DNA from: Kutzneria viridogrisea
Lineage (GTDB): Bacteria; Actinomycetota; Actinomycetes; Mycobacteriales; Pseudonocardiaceae
Length of the DNA: 64,000 nucleotides
Direction: 5' to 3'
NCBI GenBank assembly: GCA_014138725.1
Contig: JACJID010000005.1
Location: 558,001-622,000 of the forward strand
Shown: positions 55,714 to 64,000 of the stretch, piece by piece
Layout of the letters: every line of letters starts with the position of its first letter
How positions within the stretch are numbered: position 1 is the stretch's first letter
The notes under the pieces: generated by a model
What the model saw: only the letters and a program-made list of their open reading frames with translations
Told to the model about the DNA's origin: nothing
The model's database searches: none
Made by a program: the position numbers and the translations under genes

Positions 55714-56283
55714 GTGATTAGCTCACGACCCGTGCGACTGGAATCCCCCGCGAAGTCCGAACTGGCCCGACTGATCTCCGAGTTGGCCGTTGTACACGGT
55801 CGCGTCGTGCTCTCCTCCGGAGCCGAGGCCGACTACTACATCGATCTGCGCAGGGCGACCCTGCACCACGCGGCGGCCCCGCTGATCGGCAGGCTGCTGC
55901 GGCAGCTGACCGCCGACTGGGACTACGTGGCCGCGGGTGGTCTCACCCTCGGCGCCGACCCGGTGGCCTGCGCGATGATGCACGCCGCCGCGGCCGAGAA
56001 CGAGGTGCTCGACGCGTTCGTGGTGCGCAAGGCCACCAAGGCGCACGGCATGCAGCGCAGGATCGAGGGCATCGAGGTGGCCGGGCAGCGCGTGCTGGCC
56101 GTGGAGGACACCTCGACCACCGGCGGCAGCGTGCTGACCGCCGTCGAGGCGCTGCGCGAGGCCGGCGCCCAGGTCATCGGCGTGGCCACCGTGGTGGACC
56201 GGGACACCGGTGCGCGCGAGGCCATCGAGGCCGCCGGTCTGCCGTATCGCTCTCTGCTCGGTCTCGCCGACCTCGGTCTGTAG
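55714..56283 (+). CDS. pyrE: Orotate phosphoribosyltransferase
   Basis: The 189-residue protein has the PRPP-binding motif VLAVEDTSTTGGSVLTAVEA, the catalytic Lys loop VRKATKAHGMQRRIEG and the substrate region YYIDLRRATLHH. It makes orotidine 5'-phosphate in pyrimidine synthesis. GTG 55714 is the longest start; GTG 55732 is possible. In M. tuberculosis pyrE likewise lies near clpB. Confidence 0.95.
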   Translation: MISSRPVRLESPAKSELARLISELAVVHGRVVLSSGAEADYYIDLRRATLHHAAAPLIGRLLRQLTADWDYVAAGGLTLGADPVACAMMHAAAAENEVLDAFVVRKATKAHGMQRRIEGIEVAGQRVLAVEDTSTTGGSVLTAVEALREAGAQVIGVATVVDRDTGAREAIEAAGLPYRSLLGLADLGL

Positions 56284-56297
56284 GAGCGCAGATCCCC

Positions 56298-56771
56298 TTG
56301 CTCGTCCTGGTCCTCGTCATCCTGCTGCTGGCACTGGTCAGCGCCGCCGTCGCCACCCACTACCGGTTCGCCGCCCAGCGCGGTGCGGCCGAGCTGTCCT
56401 GGCAGCAGTTGGATGCCGAGTTGCAGCACAGACACCAGCTGATCGGCGAGCTGATCGCGGCGGCCAGGGCGAGCGGGGCGGATGAGGACGCGCTGACCGG
56501 GATCGTGCAGGCGCGCTCGCAGGCGATGGCCTCCAGCGGGGCCGGGGTGCTGCCGCAGGCCGAGGCCGAGCGCTCGCTCAACCGCGTGCTGGCCGCGTTC
56601 GGCCCGCGCAGTGCCGACCTCGAGGCCAGCGACCGCCGGGTCGAGCACCTCGTGCTGACCTACAACGAGCAGGTGCAGTCCTACAACGAGCGGGTGCAGA
56701 CCTTCCCGAGCAGCCTGGTCGCGAAGGTCGGCAAGTTCGAACCGGCGGCCGAGTACCCGGTGCGGGCGTGA
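56298..56771 (+). CDS. LemA-like membrane protein
   Basis: TTG 56298 lies 14 nt after pyrE. One membrane helix (VLVLVILLLALVSAAVAT) is followed by LSWQQLDAELQHRHQLIGELI and YNEQVQSYNERVQTFPSSLVA, matching LemA proteins. Function unknown. It overlaps the RNA methyltransferase gene by 4 nt (GTGA). Confidence 0.8.
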   Translation: MLVLVLVILLLALVSAAVATHYRFAAQRGAAELSWQQLDAELQHRHQLIGELIAAARASGADEDALTGIVQARSQAMASSGAGVLPQAEAERSLNRVLAAFGPRSADLEASDRRVEHLVLTYNEQVQSYNERVQTFPSSLVAKVGKFEPAAEYPVRA

Positions 56772-57484
56772 GCACCTGGGCCCGCACGCCGGGATCCGTT
56801 GTGCTGGAAGGGTTTCACCCCGTCAAGCACGCGTTGCGCTTCGGGGCCGAGGTCGAGCAGGTCGTGACCACCGACCTGGCGGACCTGCTCGACCTGGCCA
56901 CCTCGCACGCGCCGGACCTGTACGACCGGCTCGCCGCTGGAGCTACGCAGGTGGACCGCGCGCGGTTCACCGAGTTGGTCGGCCGCCCGCACCCCACCGG
57001 CACCGCGGGCCTGGCGCGGCGCCCGCACTGGGACCCAGCCACCGTGCTGGGCGCCGACCGGACCTCGCCCGCCGTGCTGCTCGACCACCCGCGAAACCTG
57101 GGCAACCTCGGCGCCGTCGTGCGCGTGGCCGCGGGCCTGGGGGCCGCCGCCGTGCTGTCCACCGGCGAGGTGGATCCCTGGCACCCCACGGTGTTGCGGG
57201 GCAGCGCGGGCCTGCACTTCGCGCTGCCGGTGGGCCGGTTGGCGGAGGCCGAGTCCCCGGCGGGAACGGTGATCGCCTTCGACGCGGACGGGGAGGACCT
57301 GCGCGGGGCACGGATCCCGGACAACGCGGTGCTGGCCTTCGGTTCCGAGCGGCACGGCCTGTCCGAGCGGGTGCGGGCCCGCGCCGACCGGGTGCTGTCC
57401 CTGCCGATGCGCGCCCAGGTCTCCAGCTACAACCTGACCACCTCGGTCGCCATGGCGCTCTACCACTGGACCCTCACGGCCTGA
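56768..57484 (+). CDS. SpoU/TrmH-family RNA methyltransferase
   Basis: The 238-residue protein has the SPOUT knot motifs LDHPRNLGNLGAVVRVAAGLG (motif 1), AFGSERHGLSERV (motif 2) and LPMRAQVSSYNLTTSVAMALY (motif 3). It 2'-O-methylates a ribose in rRNA or tRNA with SAM. GTG 56768 overlaps the LemA-like stop. The position next to pyrE matches Rv0380c as I recall. Confidence 0.93.
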   Translation: MSTWARTPGSVVLEGFHPVKHALRFGAEVEQVVTTDLADLLDLATSHAPDLYDRLAAGATQVDRARFTELVGRPHPTGTAGLARRPHWDPATVLGADRTSPAVLLDHPRNLGNLGAVVRVAAGLGAAAVLSTGEVDPWHPTVLRGSAGLHFALPVGRLAEAESPAGTVIAFDADGEDLRGARIPDNAVLAFGSERHGLSERVRARADRVLSLPMRAQVSSYNLTTSVAMALYHWTLTA

Positions 57485-57561
57485 GCCGGGGCAACACGCC
57501 GGGTGCACCCATCCCGGTGACTTCGCCACGGCCTGACGTGTGCGGTTGTCACGATGGAGGG

Positions 57562-58650
57562 GTGAACGCACCCGCGTTGTGGGCAGCCAGGGCCGGGATG
57601 GCCGAGAGCGCCGTGCGGACCAGGCACCTGCGCAGACTCTGGGCGCTGCCCGGCACCCGGCTCGCGGTCACCGACTGGCCCGCATCGTTGGGCAGGCGGC
57701 TGCAACTGGTCTGGCACTACTGGTGGCAGGCCCACCTGCTGGACTGCCTGGTGGACGCGCAGCTGCGGTCCCCGGACTACGACCGGGTCCGTGAGATCAA
57801 GCGGCTGATCGGCACTATCCGGCTGCGCAACGGCCTGCGCTGGACCAACCGGTACTACGACGACTGCGCCTGGCTCGCGTTGGCGTTGTGGCGTGCCGGT
57901 GAGGAACTCGGCGTGCACCGCACCGAGGCCGTGGACGTGCTGGCCGCGCGGCTGCGCTCGGGCTGGACCGATCACGGCGGCGGCGGGATCTGGTGGCGCA
58001 CCAAGGACGATCTCAAGGGCGTGCCGAGCAGCGGACCGGCCGCGATCCTGTTCACCAGGCTGGCCGCGGGCGGCGGGGACCGGGCGGACCTGCAACGCGC
58101 TCTGTCCACTGTGGACTGGATCGAGGAGTGGCTCGTCGACCCGGACACCGGGCTGGTGCTCGACGGCATGCGGGTCAACCCGGACGGTGAGGTGCGCGAG
58201 GTCGTCGACTGGGTCTTCACCTACAACCAGGGCACCTTCATCGGGGCCTGCGCCGAGTTGGCGGCCCTCACCGGCTCGCGGGTGTGGGCGCAGGTCGCGC
58301 GGCGCACCGTGCTGGCCGTGTGCGAGCACATGACCGGCAAGCGCGGGGTGCTGCCCGGCGGTGGCGGCGGGGACGGCGGGCTGTTCCCTGGCATCGGCGC
58401 GCGCTACCTGGCCAGGGCCGCGGTGCTGTTGGAGGACAAGGACGCCGCGCAGGTGGTGTACCTGTCCGCGGAGGCGGCGTGGCGCAACCGCGTGAGCGCC
58501 CCGGGCGGGCCGCTGTTCTGCTCGGAGTGGACCGAGCCCGCCGTGGTGGGCCAGGAGCGGGACCTGTCGGTGCAGCTGTCGGCGTGGATGCTGTTCGAGG
58601 CCGCGGCCATGCTGGAGCGCGAGGGAGTGCACCCCTACTCGTCAAGCTAA
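57562..58650 (+). CDS. GH76-like glycosidase (Rv0365c-like)
   Basis: GTG 57562 follows GGAGGG very closely; ATG 57598 is an alternative start. The 362-residue protein has HYWWQAHLLDCLVDAQLR, RWTNRYYDDCAWLALAL with the Asp pair of GH76, GGGGIWWRTKDDLKG and VFTYNQGTFIGACAELA. GH76 enzymes act on alpha-1,6-mannan. No signal peptide was seen, so a cytoplasmic role is likely. It precedes the CobW gene but has no evident link to it. Confidence 0.85.
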   Translation: MNAPALWAARAGMAESAVRTRHLRRLWALPGTRLAVTDWPASLGRRLQLVWHYWWQAHLLDCLVDAQLRSPDYDRVREIKRLIGTIRLRNGLRWTNRYYDDCAWLALALWRAGEELGVHRTEAVDVLAARLRSGWTDHGGGGIWWRTKDDLKGVPSSGPAAILFTRLAAGGGDRADLQRALSTVDWIEEWLVDPDTGLVLDGMRVNPDGEVREVVDWVFTYNQGTFIGACAELAALTGSRVWAQVARRTVLAVCEHMTGKRGVLPGGGGGDGGLFPGIGARYLARAAVLLEDKDAAQVVYLSAEAAWRNRVSAPGGPLFCSEWTEPAVVGQERDLSVQLSAWMLFEAAAMLEREGVHPYSSS

Positions 58651-58651
58651 A

Positions 58652-58666
58652 TGAAAACCGTTATCA
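58652..58666 (+). promoter_or_regulatory. Zur-box-like palindrome before the CobW gene
   Basis: TGAAAACCGTTATCA is a near-palindrome, like actinobacterial Zur sites (TGAAAATGATTTTCA). It is 8 nt before the start codon at 58674, so a bound repressor would block transcription. Confidence 0.6.
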
Positions 58667-58673
58667 TTACCGT

Positions 58674-59783
58674 ATGATTCCGGTGACGGTGCTGTCCGGC
58701 TGGCTCGGCAGCGGCAAGACGACCCTGCTCAACCACGTGCTCGCCAACCGCGCCGGGCGGCGGGTCGCGGTGATCGTGAACGACATGAGCGAGATCAACG
58801 TGGACGCCGCGCTGGTGCTCGGCCGCACCCCGGAACGGCTGGTCGAGCTGACCAACGGCTGCATCTGCTGCACCCTGCGCGCCGACCTGCTCGACAGCAT
58901 CGCCGAACTGGCCGAGGGTGGGCGGTTCGACAGCATCCTGGTCGAGTCCACCGGCATCTCCGAGCCGATGCCCGTGGCGGCCACGTTCTCCTGGGAGTTC
59001 GCCGACGGCCGCGGCCTGTCCGAGGTGGCCGCGCTGGACACGATGGTCACCGTGGTCGACGCCAGCACCTTTCTGTCCACTGTGGATGATCCGGAAACCT
59101 TGGCGGACAAGGGCATCGGCGTGGACGAGACCGATGAGCGCGGGATCTCCGACCTGCTGGTGGACCAGGTCGAGTTCGCCGACGTGCTGGTGCTGAACAA
59201 GACCGACCTGGTCGGCGCCGAGCAGGTGCACAAGGTGGAGTCCGTGCTGCGCCAGCTCAACCCGACGGCCCGCCTGGTCCGCAGCAGCTTCGGCCAAGTG
59301 CCGCTGGAGGAGGTGCTGGACACCGGCAGGTACGACCCCGAGGCCGCGGCACAGGCCCCTGGCTGGGCGCGTGAGCTGGCGGGCACGCACACGCCCGAGA
59401 CCGAGGAGTACGGGATCCGCAGCGTCGTGTACCGCGCGCGGCGGCCGTTCCACCCGCGCAGGCTCGCCGAGGCACTGGCCCGTGACTGGCCAGGTCTGTT
59501 GCGCAGCAAGGGCTTCTGCTGGCTGGCGAGCCGCCCCGAACTGGCCGGGCTGTGGTCCCAGGCCGGGCCGAACCTGCGGCTGGAGCCCGTCGCCCGGTGG
59601 GCGGAGTTCGAGGGCCCGCGCGGCCAGGAGATCGCGTTCATCGGTGTCGGCCTGGACCCGATGGAGCCCTACCTGCGGCTGGACAACGCCCTGCTCAACG
59701 ACGTGGAACTGGCCGCGGGTCCCGACTCGTGGCTGGACCTGCCCGACCCCCTGCCGACCTGGCCGCCCCTGCACACCCACTGA
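58674..59783 (+). CDS. CobW/ZNG1-type metal-chaperone GTPase
   Basis: The 369-residue protein has Walker A VLSGWLGSGKTTLLN, the metal site NGCICCTLR (CxCC), VESTGISEP (Walker B region), NKTDLVG (guanine specificity) and a C-terminal CobW domain (SVVYRARRPFHPRRLAEAL). Such GTPases deliver zinc to target proteins when zinc is low, and the upstream box supports that. ATG 58674 is the start, since the box lies directly before it. Exact partner proteins are unknown. Confidence 0.88.
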   Translation: MIPVTVLSGWLGSGKTTLLNHVLANRAGRRVAVIVNDMSEINVDAALVLGRTPERLVELTNGCICCTLRADLLDSIAELAEGGRFDSILVESTGISEPMPVAATFSWEFADGRGLSEVAALDTMVTVVDASTFLSTVDDPETLADKGIGVDETDERGISDLLVDQVEFADVLVLNKTDLVGAEQVHKVESVLRQLNPTARLVRSSFGQVPLEEVLDTGRYDPEAAAQAPGWARELAGTHTPETEEYGIRSVVYRARRPFHPRRLAEALARDWPGLLRSKGFCWLASRPELAGLWSQAGPNLRLEPVARWAEFEGPRGQEIAFIGVGLDPMEPYLRLDNALLNDVELAAGPDSWLDLPDPLPTWPPLHTH

Positions 59784-59825
59784 GCCTGCAACACACCGTA
59801 CGGGAACGTCCGACACGCGCTACGC

Positions 59826-59865
59826 GAAGCGCCGACACGCGCTGCACCCCGCGTGTCGGCGCTTC
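59826..59865. terminator. Perfect 16-bp stem hairpin between convergent genes
   Basis: Arms 59826-59841 (GAAGCGCCGACACGCG) and 59850-59865 are exact complements with an 8-nt loop. Weaker flanking complementary arms (about 59789 and 59875) extend it. It is a bidirectional terminator for the CobW and LacI-type genes. Confidence 0.7.
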
Positions 59866-59907
59866 TGGTACCGCGTGTTCGCGCTTCCGGTACGCCGTGT
59901 TGCGGGT

Positions 59908-60909
59908 TCAGGGACAGCCGCAGGACTGCCGGTGCATGAGCTTGGCGGGCAGCCGCATGGTCTGCGGCTCGCGGTCCGGGTCCTTGATCCGCTCCAGCAG
60001 GAGCCGCACCGCGGTCCGCCCGATGTCGGCGATCGGCTGCGCCATGGTGGTCAGCGGCGGGTCGACCAGATCGGCCCACTCGACCTCGTCGTAGGCGACC
60101 ACGGCCAGGTCACGGCCGATCTTCAGCCCGCGCCTGCGCGCCGCGTGCAGCACGCCGACCAGCATGTTGTTGTTCGCGGCGACCACGGCGGTCGGCGGCG
60201 AGGGCAGGTCGAGCAGGTGCTCGAGCGCGACGGCGCCGAGCTCGGTGGTCGACTCCCCGGAGGCCACCAGCTCGGCGTCCCAGGGCAGTCCGGCGCGCCC
60301 CAGGCCGAGCCGGTACCCCAGCGCGCGCTCGGACGAGGTGGTCAGGCCGCTGGCCCCGCTGACCAGGCCGATCCTGCGGTGCCCCAGTTCGCCCAGGTGC
60401 TGCACCAGCGCCGAGGTCGCCTGCACGTTCTCCGGGCCGACCTGGTCGATGGGCTGGTTGCCGGGCAGGCGGTCCACCAGCACGGTGGGGATGTTGAGCC
60501 GCCGTAGCTCGGGCAGCACGGTGGCCGCCGCACCGGGCGAGGGGGTCAGCAGCAGGCCGTCCACGCGGCGGGCGCGCAGCATGCGGACCGAGTACTCCTC
60601 GGTGTCCGCCTCGTCGTGGGTGTCCACCAGCAGCAGCGTGTAGCCAGCGGCGGAGGCCTCACTTTCGATGGCCTGCATCAGCTCGGCGAAGTACGGGTTG
60701 GCCACCAGGGAGATCGCCACGCCCAGCGAGCGGGTGCCGCCGGTCACCAGCGAGCGGGCGATCGCGTCCCCGGTGTAGCCGGTCTTTGCGACGGCGTCGA
60801 GCACCCGCTCCTTGGTGCTCGCCGCGACGGCTCTGGTGCCGTTGACCACGTGAGACACCGTCGTGATCGACACGCCCGCGAGTTGCGCGACGTCCTTCAT
60901 GGTGACCAT
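59908..60909 (-). CDS. LacI-family repressor of the sugar ABC operon
   Basis: ATG 60909 has GGGGATG upstream; ATG 60900 is an alternative. The 333-residue protein has the LacI helix-turn-helix (TMKDVAQLAGVSITTVSHVVNG) and a periplasmic-binding-type sensor (LGVAISLVANPYFAEL, HRRIGLVSGASG, VVAANNNMLVGVL). It is divergent from the substrate-binding gene and should bind the palindrome at 60948-60971 until a sugar or sugar phosphate releases it. Confidence 0.93.
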   Translation of the reverse strand: MVTMKDVAQLAGVSITTVSHVVNGTRAVAASTKERVLDAVAKTGYTGDAIARSLVTGGTRSLGVAISLVANPYFAELMQAIESEASAAGYTLLLVDTHDEADTEEYSVRMLRARRVDGLLLTPSPGAAATVLPELRRLNIPTVLVDRLPGNQPIDQVGPENVQATSALVQHLGELGHRRIGLVSGASGLTTSSERALGYRLGLGRAGLPWDAELVASGESTTELGAVALEHLLDLPSPPTAVVAANNNMLVGVLHAARRRGLKIGRDLAVVAYDEVEWADLVDPPLTTMAQPIADIGRTAVRLLLERIKDPDREPQTMRLPAKLMHRQSCGCP

Positions 60910-60947
60910 GGCAGCATCCCCAGCGATACTTCTTGATCGAGTCAGTT

Positions 60948-60971
60948 GCAAGCGTTTGCGCAAACGCTTGC
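60948..60971. promoter_or_regulatory. LacI-type operator, perfect 24-bp palindrome
   Basis: The two halves GCAAGCGTTTGC and GCAAACGCTTGC form a perfect palindrome. Each half holds a LacI-type core (AAGCGTTT, AAACGCTT), so two overlapping sites are possible. It lies 39 nt before the repressor gene and 63 nt before the ABC operon. Confidence 0.85.
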
Positions 60972-61034
60972 CGGGGACCTTACCCGGATTTACGGTCCCC
61001 GCAACCAGCAACGCCGCTGATCAGGAGGCAAACG

Positions 61035-62066
61035 ATGGGACGACGAGGTCCTCTCGGTCGCCGGGTGGGGGTCTGCCTCGCCGTGGCGGTCGTCGGGGCG
61101 GTGGGCCTCACGGGCTGCACCGAGCAACGCTACTGGGGCGGCGCCTCGGTCGCGGGCAACGGGGCCAAGGCCAAGATCGGCCTGGTCACCAAGACCGACA
61201 CCAACCCGTACTTCGTCGCGCTCCGCGAGTCCGCCAGAGCCGAGGCCGCCGCGCTCGGCGCCGAGTTCTCCGCGCTGGCCGGCCGGTTCGACGGGGACAA
61301 CGACGGCCAGGTCACCGCGATCGAGAACCTGGTGCAGCGCGGGGTGAACACCATCCTGATCACGCCGAACAGCGCGACCGGTGTGCTCGGCGCGATCAAA
61401 CAGGCCAGGGACAAGGGCATCATGGTGATCGCGCTGGACACCGAGACCGACCCGGCCAGTGCGGTGGACGCCACCTTCGCCACCGACAACACCGCGGCGG
61501 GCCGTCAGGAGGGCGCCTACGTCAAGGCCGCGCTCGCGGGCAAGGCGCCGCAACTGATCATGCTGGACGGCACGGCAGGGTCCACTGTGGACACGCAGCG
61601 GCACACTGGTTTCCTCCAGGGAATCGGGCTGACCAACGACTCCCCGGCCGTGCTGGGCCACCAGTCGGTCAACGGGGACCAGAACCTCGCCCAGCAGGGC
61701 ATGGAGAACCTGTTGCAGCGTGCGGGAAACGTGAACGCGGTCTACACGCTCAACGAGCCGACCGCGCGCGGGGCCTTCGCGGCGTTGCAGGCCAGGGGCC
61801 TGACCGCGCAGGCGGTGATCGGGTCCATCGACGGTGGCTGCCAGGGCGTGCAGGACGTCAAGGACGGCAAGTACGCCGCCACCGTCATGCAGTTCCCGGC
61901 GAAGATGGCCAAGCTCGCCGTGGACGCCGCCGCCGAGTACGCCAAGAGCGGCACCAAACCGAAGGGCTTCCAGGACACCGGCTCGATGGTGATCACCGAC
62001 CGGCCGGTGCAGGGCGTGCGGTCCCAGGACACCGCGTGGGGCCTGCAGAACTGTTGGGGGAAGTGA
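61035..62066 (+). CDS. Sugar ABC transporter substrate-binding lipoprotein
   Basis: ATG 61035 has AGGAGG upstream. The 343-residue protein has a lipoprotein signal (GAVGLTGC, lipidated Cys near residue 26) and the ribose/fructose-binding fold (IGLVTKTDTNPYFVALRES, VNTILITPNSATG, VIALDTETDP, VIGSIDGGCQG). It delivers a sugar to the permease encoded next, and GGGGGAAG precedes that gene. Confidence 0.95.
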   Translation: MGRRGPLGRRVGVCLAVAVVGAVGLTGCTEQRYWGGASVAGNGAKAKIGLVTKTDTNPYFVALRESARAEAAALGAEFSALAGRFDGDNDGQVTAIENLVQRGVNTILITPNSATGVLGAIKQARDKGIMVIALDTETDPASAVDATFATDNTAAGRQEGAYVKAALAGKAPQLIMLDGTAGSTVDTQRHTGFLQGIGLTNDSPAVLGHQSVNGDQNLAQQGMENLLQRAGNVNAVYTLNEPTARGAFAALQARGLTAQAVIGSIDGGCQGVQDVKDGKYAATVMQFPAKMAKLAVDAAAEYAKSGTKPKGFQDTGSMVITDRPVQGVRSQDTAWGLQNCWGK

Positions 62067-62067
62067 G

Positions 62068-63012
62068 ATGACTCTGAACCTGCGTACCCCCGCCGTCGGG
62101 CCGACCATCGCGCTGGTGGTCGCCGTGGTGGTCTTCTCGGTGACCACCAGCACCTTCCTCGAACTGGACAACCTGTCCCTGGTGGTCGAGCAGTCCCTCG
62201 TGGTCGGCACGATGGCGCTGGGCCAGACGCTGATCATCCTCACCGCGGGCATCGACCTGGCCAACGCCGCGAACACCGTGCTGGCCACCCTGCTGATGGC
62301 CAAGCTGGTGGTCGGCGGCGCCCCGTCCTGGCTCGCGCTGCTGGCCGGGCTCGCGGTCGCCGCGTTCATCGGCGGGGTCACCGGCGGGCTGGTGACCCGG
62401 GTCAAGCTGCCCCCGTTCATCGTCACGCTCGGCCTGCTGACGATCCTCACCGCCGTCAGCCGGATCTACACCGGGCAGAGCGTGCCGGTGACAGACCCGC
62501 TGCTGTCCTGGCTGGGCACCCGCCGCTACCTGTTCGGCGGCATCGAGGTCACCTACGGCATGACCGTGGCCGTGATCATGTACGTGGTGCTCTGGTACGC
62601 GCTGACCCGCACCTCCTGGGGCAAGCACGTCTACGCCGTGGGCAACGAACCCGAGGCCGCCCGCCTGTCCGGCATCAACGTGCGGCGCACCGTGCTCAGC
62701 GTGTACCTGATCGCCGGGCTGATCTACGGGATCGCCGCCTGGCAGGCGCTGGGCCGGGTGCCCAACGCGGACCCGAACGCCTACCAGACCGGCAACCTGG
62801 ACTCGATCACCGCCGTGGTGCTGGGCGGCACCAGCCTGTTCGGCGGCCGGGGCAGCGTGCTCGGCACACTGGTCGGCGCGCTGATCGTCACCGTGCTCCG
62901 CTCCGGGTTGACCCAGGCGGGCATCGACGACCTATACCAGAACGTGGCGACCGGCGTGCTGGTGATCGCCGCCGTGGCGCTGGACCGGTTCTCCCGGGGG
63001 AGGCAGCGGTGA
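62068..63012 (+). CDS. Sugar ABC transporter permease (RbsC/FrcC-like)
   Basis: The 314-residue protein has 8-10 membrane helices and the family motif EPEAARLSGINVRRTVLSVYLIAGL, written in parts, plus VLGGTSLFGGRGSVLGTLVGAL. It forms the channel of the importer. ATG 62068 starts 1 nt after the previous stop. Confidence 0.95.
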   Translation: MTLNLRTPAVGPTIALVVAVVVFSVTTSTFLELDNLSLVVEQSLVVGTMALGQTLIILTAGIDLANAANTVLATLLMAKLVVGGAPSWLALLAGLAVAAFIGGVTGGLVTRVKLPPFIVTLGLLTILTAVSRIYTGQSVPVTDPLLSWLGTRRYLFGGIEVTYGMTVAVIMYVVLWYALTRTSWGKHVYAVGNEPEAARLSGINVRRTVLSVYLIAGLIYGIAAWQALGRVPNADPNAYQTGNLDSITAVVLGGTSLFGGRGSVLGTLVGALIVTVLRSGLTQAGIDDLYQNVATGVLVIAAVALDRFSRGRQR

Positions 63013-63839
63013 ACGAGCCGATTCTGCAGGCACGTGGCCTGGTCAAGCGGTACGGCAAGGTCACCGCGATCGACGGTGCCGACTTCGACCTGCTGCCCGG
63101 CGAGGTGCTCGCCGTGGTCGGTGACAACGGTGCGGGCAAGTCCAGCCTGATCAAGGCCTTGTCCGGCGCGGTGGTCCCGGACGAGGGCGAGATCCGGGTG
63201 GACGGCCAGCCCGTGCACTTCCGCGGGCCGCTGGACGCGCGGCGGGCCGGGATCGAGACCGTCTACCAGGACCTGGCGCTGGCTCCCGCGCAGGACATCG
63301 CCTCGAACCTGTTCCTGGGCAGGGAGAAGCGGCTGCCGGGGTGGCGCGGGTCCGTGCTGCGGGCGCTGGACGCGAAGGCGATGCGCGCGCAGGCCCAGCA
63401 GGTGCTGGACGAGCTGGGCATCAACATCAAGTCGATCCTGCAGCCGGTGGAGACCCTGTCCGGCGGTCAGCGCCAGGCCGTGGCCGTGGCCAGGGCCGCC
63501 GCGTTCGGCACCAAGGTCGTGATCATGGATGAGCCGACGGCCGCGCTCGGTGTCGCCGAGTCGGCCAAGGTGCTCGAACTGATCGCGAAGATCCGTGACC
63601 GCGGTCTGCCGGTGGTGCTGATCAGCCACAACATGCCGCACGTGTTCGAGATCGCCGACCGGGTGCACGTGCACCGGCTCGGCCGTCGCGCCGCCGTGGT
63701 GAAACCCGCTGACAGCACCATGAACGAGGTGGTCGGTCTGCTCACCGGCGCCCTGCGCATGGGCGAGGACGGGGTTGTCGAGGAGGTCCGGCACGCCGTG
63801 ACCACCGGGCTCGGCGAGCACCGGAAGTCCGCCGAGTGA
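63009..63839 (+). CDS. Sugar ABC transporter ATPase (single-domain)
   Basis: GTG 63009 overlaps the permease stop. The 276-residue protein has Walker A GDNGAGKSSLIK, signature LSGGQRQAVAVARA, Walker B VVIMDEPTAAL and H-loop ISHNMPHVFE. Only one ATPase domain is present, as in FrcA, not two as in RbsA. It drives import. Confidence 0.95.
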   Translation: MNEPILQARGLVKRYGKVTAIDGADFDLLPGEVLAVVGDNGAGKSSLIKALSGAVVPDEGEIRVDGQPVHFRGPLDARRAGIETVYQDLALAPAQDIASNLFLGREKRLPGWRGSVLRALDAKAMRAQAQQVLDELGINIKSILQPVETLSGGQRQAVAVARAAAFGTKVVIMDEPTAALGVAESAKVLELIAKIRDRGLPVVLISHNMPHVFEIADRVHVHRLGRRAAVVKPADSTMNEVVGLLTGALRMGEDGVVEEVRHAVTTGLGEHRKSAE

Positions 63840-64000
63840 GCAAGATCCTGCTCGCCGGACTGTCCACTGTGGACGTCGTGCAGCGCGTTGTCGAGCTGCC
63901 CGTGCCCGGTCGCAAGGTGCAGTCCAACTCCGTCGCGTTGGTCGCCGGTGGTCCGGCGGCCAACGCGGCGGTGGCCGTGGCCGCACTCGGCGGGCAGGCG
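63836..64000 (+). CDS. PfkB-family sugar kinase, 3' end outside the window
   Basis: GTG 63836 overlaps the ATPase stop. The 55 visible residues (MSKILLAGLSTVDVVQRVVELP..., AGGPAANAAVAVAALGG) are the N-terminus of a ribokinase-type kinase, with the GGxxxN motif. It would phosphorylate the imported sugar, giving a complete uptake-and-activation operon under the LacI-type regulator. Confidence 0.88.
   Translation, partial: MSKILLAGLSTVDVVQRVVELPVPGRKVQSNSVALVAGGPAANAAVAVAALGGQA

Overview
The window is about 70% GC, its genes are tightly packed with many 4-bp start/stop overlaps, and GTG starts are common. The gene order around dcd, dnaK-grpE-dnaJ-hspR and clpB resembles Mycobacterium tuberculosis, which together with the mobile elements suggests an actinomycete of the Pseudonocardiaceae type. 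This is inferred from gene content and remembered synteny, not from a search.

Layout. (1) 1-22.6 kb is an accessory element. It carries a packaging set (small terminase, terminase ATPase, nuclease-like subunit, portal) with no capsid, tail or lysis gene in view. A tightly coupled operon on the other strand encodes a methyltransferase/Mom-like protein, a 59-residue Cys protein, an intact terminase-type RNase H nuclease and a ParB-like protein. Also present are two tyrosine recombinases, an N6-methyltransferase-like protein without its catalytic motif, an SRAP protein, two DUF2786-related proteins and many orphan genes. Its left end lies outside the window. (2) 22.8-29.6 kb is chromosomal: a LuxR-type regulator, a sugar transporter, a two-domain VOC protein, a secreted GH2 exo-glucosaminidase and small unknowns. 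(3) About 30.1-39.07 kb is a pSAM2-like integrative and conjugative element next to tRNA-Gly(CCC): GntR regulator, HAD hydrolase, an AT-rich TIR gene, a FtsK/TraSA translocase, RepSA, Xis and Int. (4) 39.07-64 kb is core chromosome: tRNA-Gly, dcd, a CDF transporter, an EtfD-type oxidoreductase, the dnaK operon, a flavohemoprotein, a PPOX protein, tandem MarR genes, clpB, pyrE, an rRNA/tRNA methyltransferase, a GH76-like protein, a Zur-box CobW GTPase, and a LacI-controlled sugar ABC operon that runs off the end.

How genes work together. In element 1 the large terminase appears divided. The ATPase gene is followed by a nuclease-like gene missing an active-site Asp. An intact nuclease domain is encoded instead in the opposite operon with the predicted DNA-modifying enzyme. 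This is the best candidate for an undescribed system, perhaps coupling DNA modification to packaging or transfer. In the integrative element, a GntR-type repressor probably acts on repeated TGTCTAGC sites in front of the transfer and replication genes, and the TIR gene is probable defence cargo. In the chromosome, HAIR motifs before dnaK and clpB match HspR encoded in the same window, a Zur-like box precedes the CobW GTPase, and a LacI-type operator sits between the regulator and the sugar transporter.

Limits. All family calls come from reading motifs; no search was run. Ends of both mobile elements and several start codons remain uncertain.
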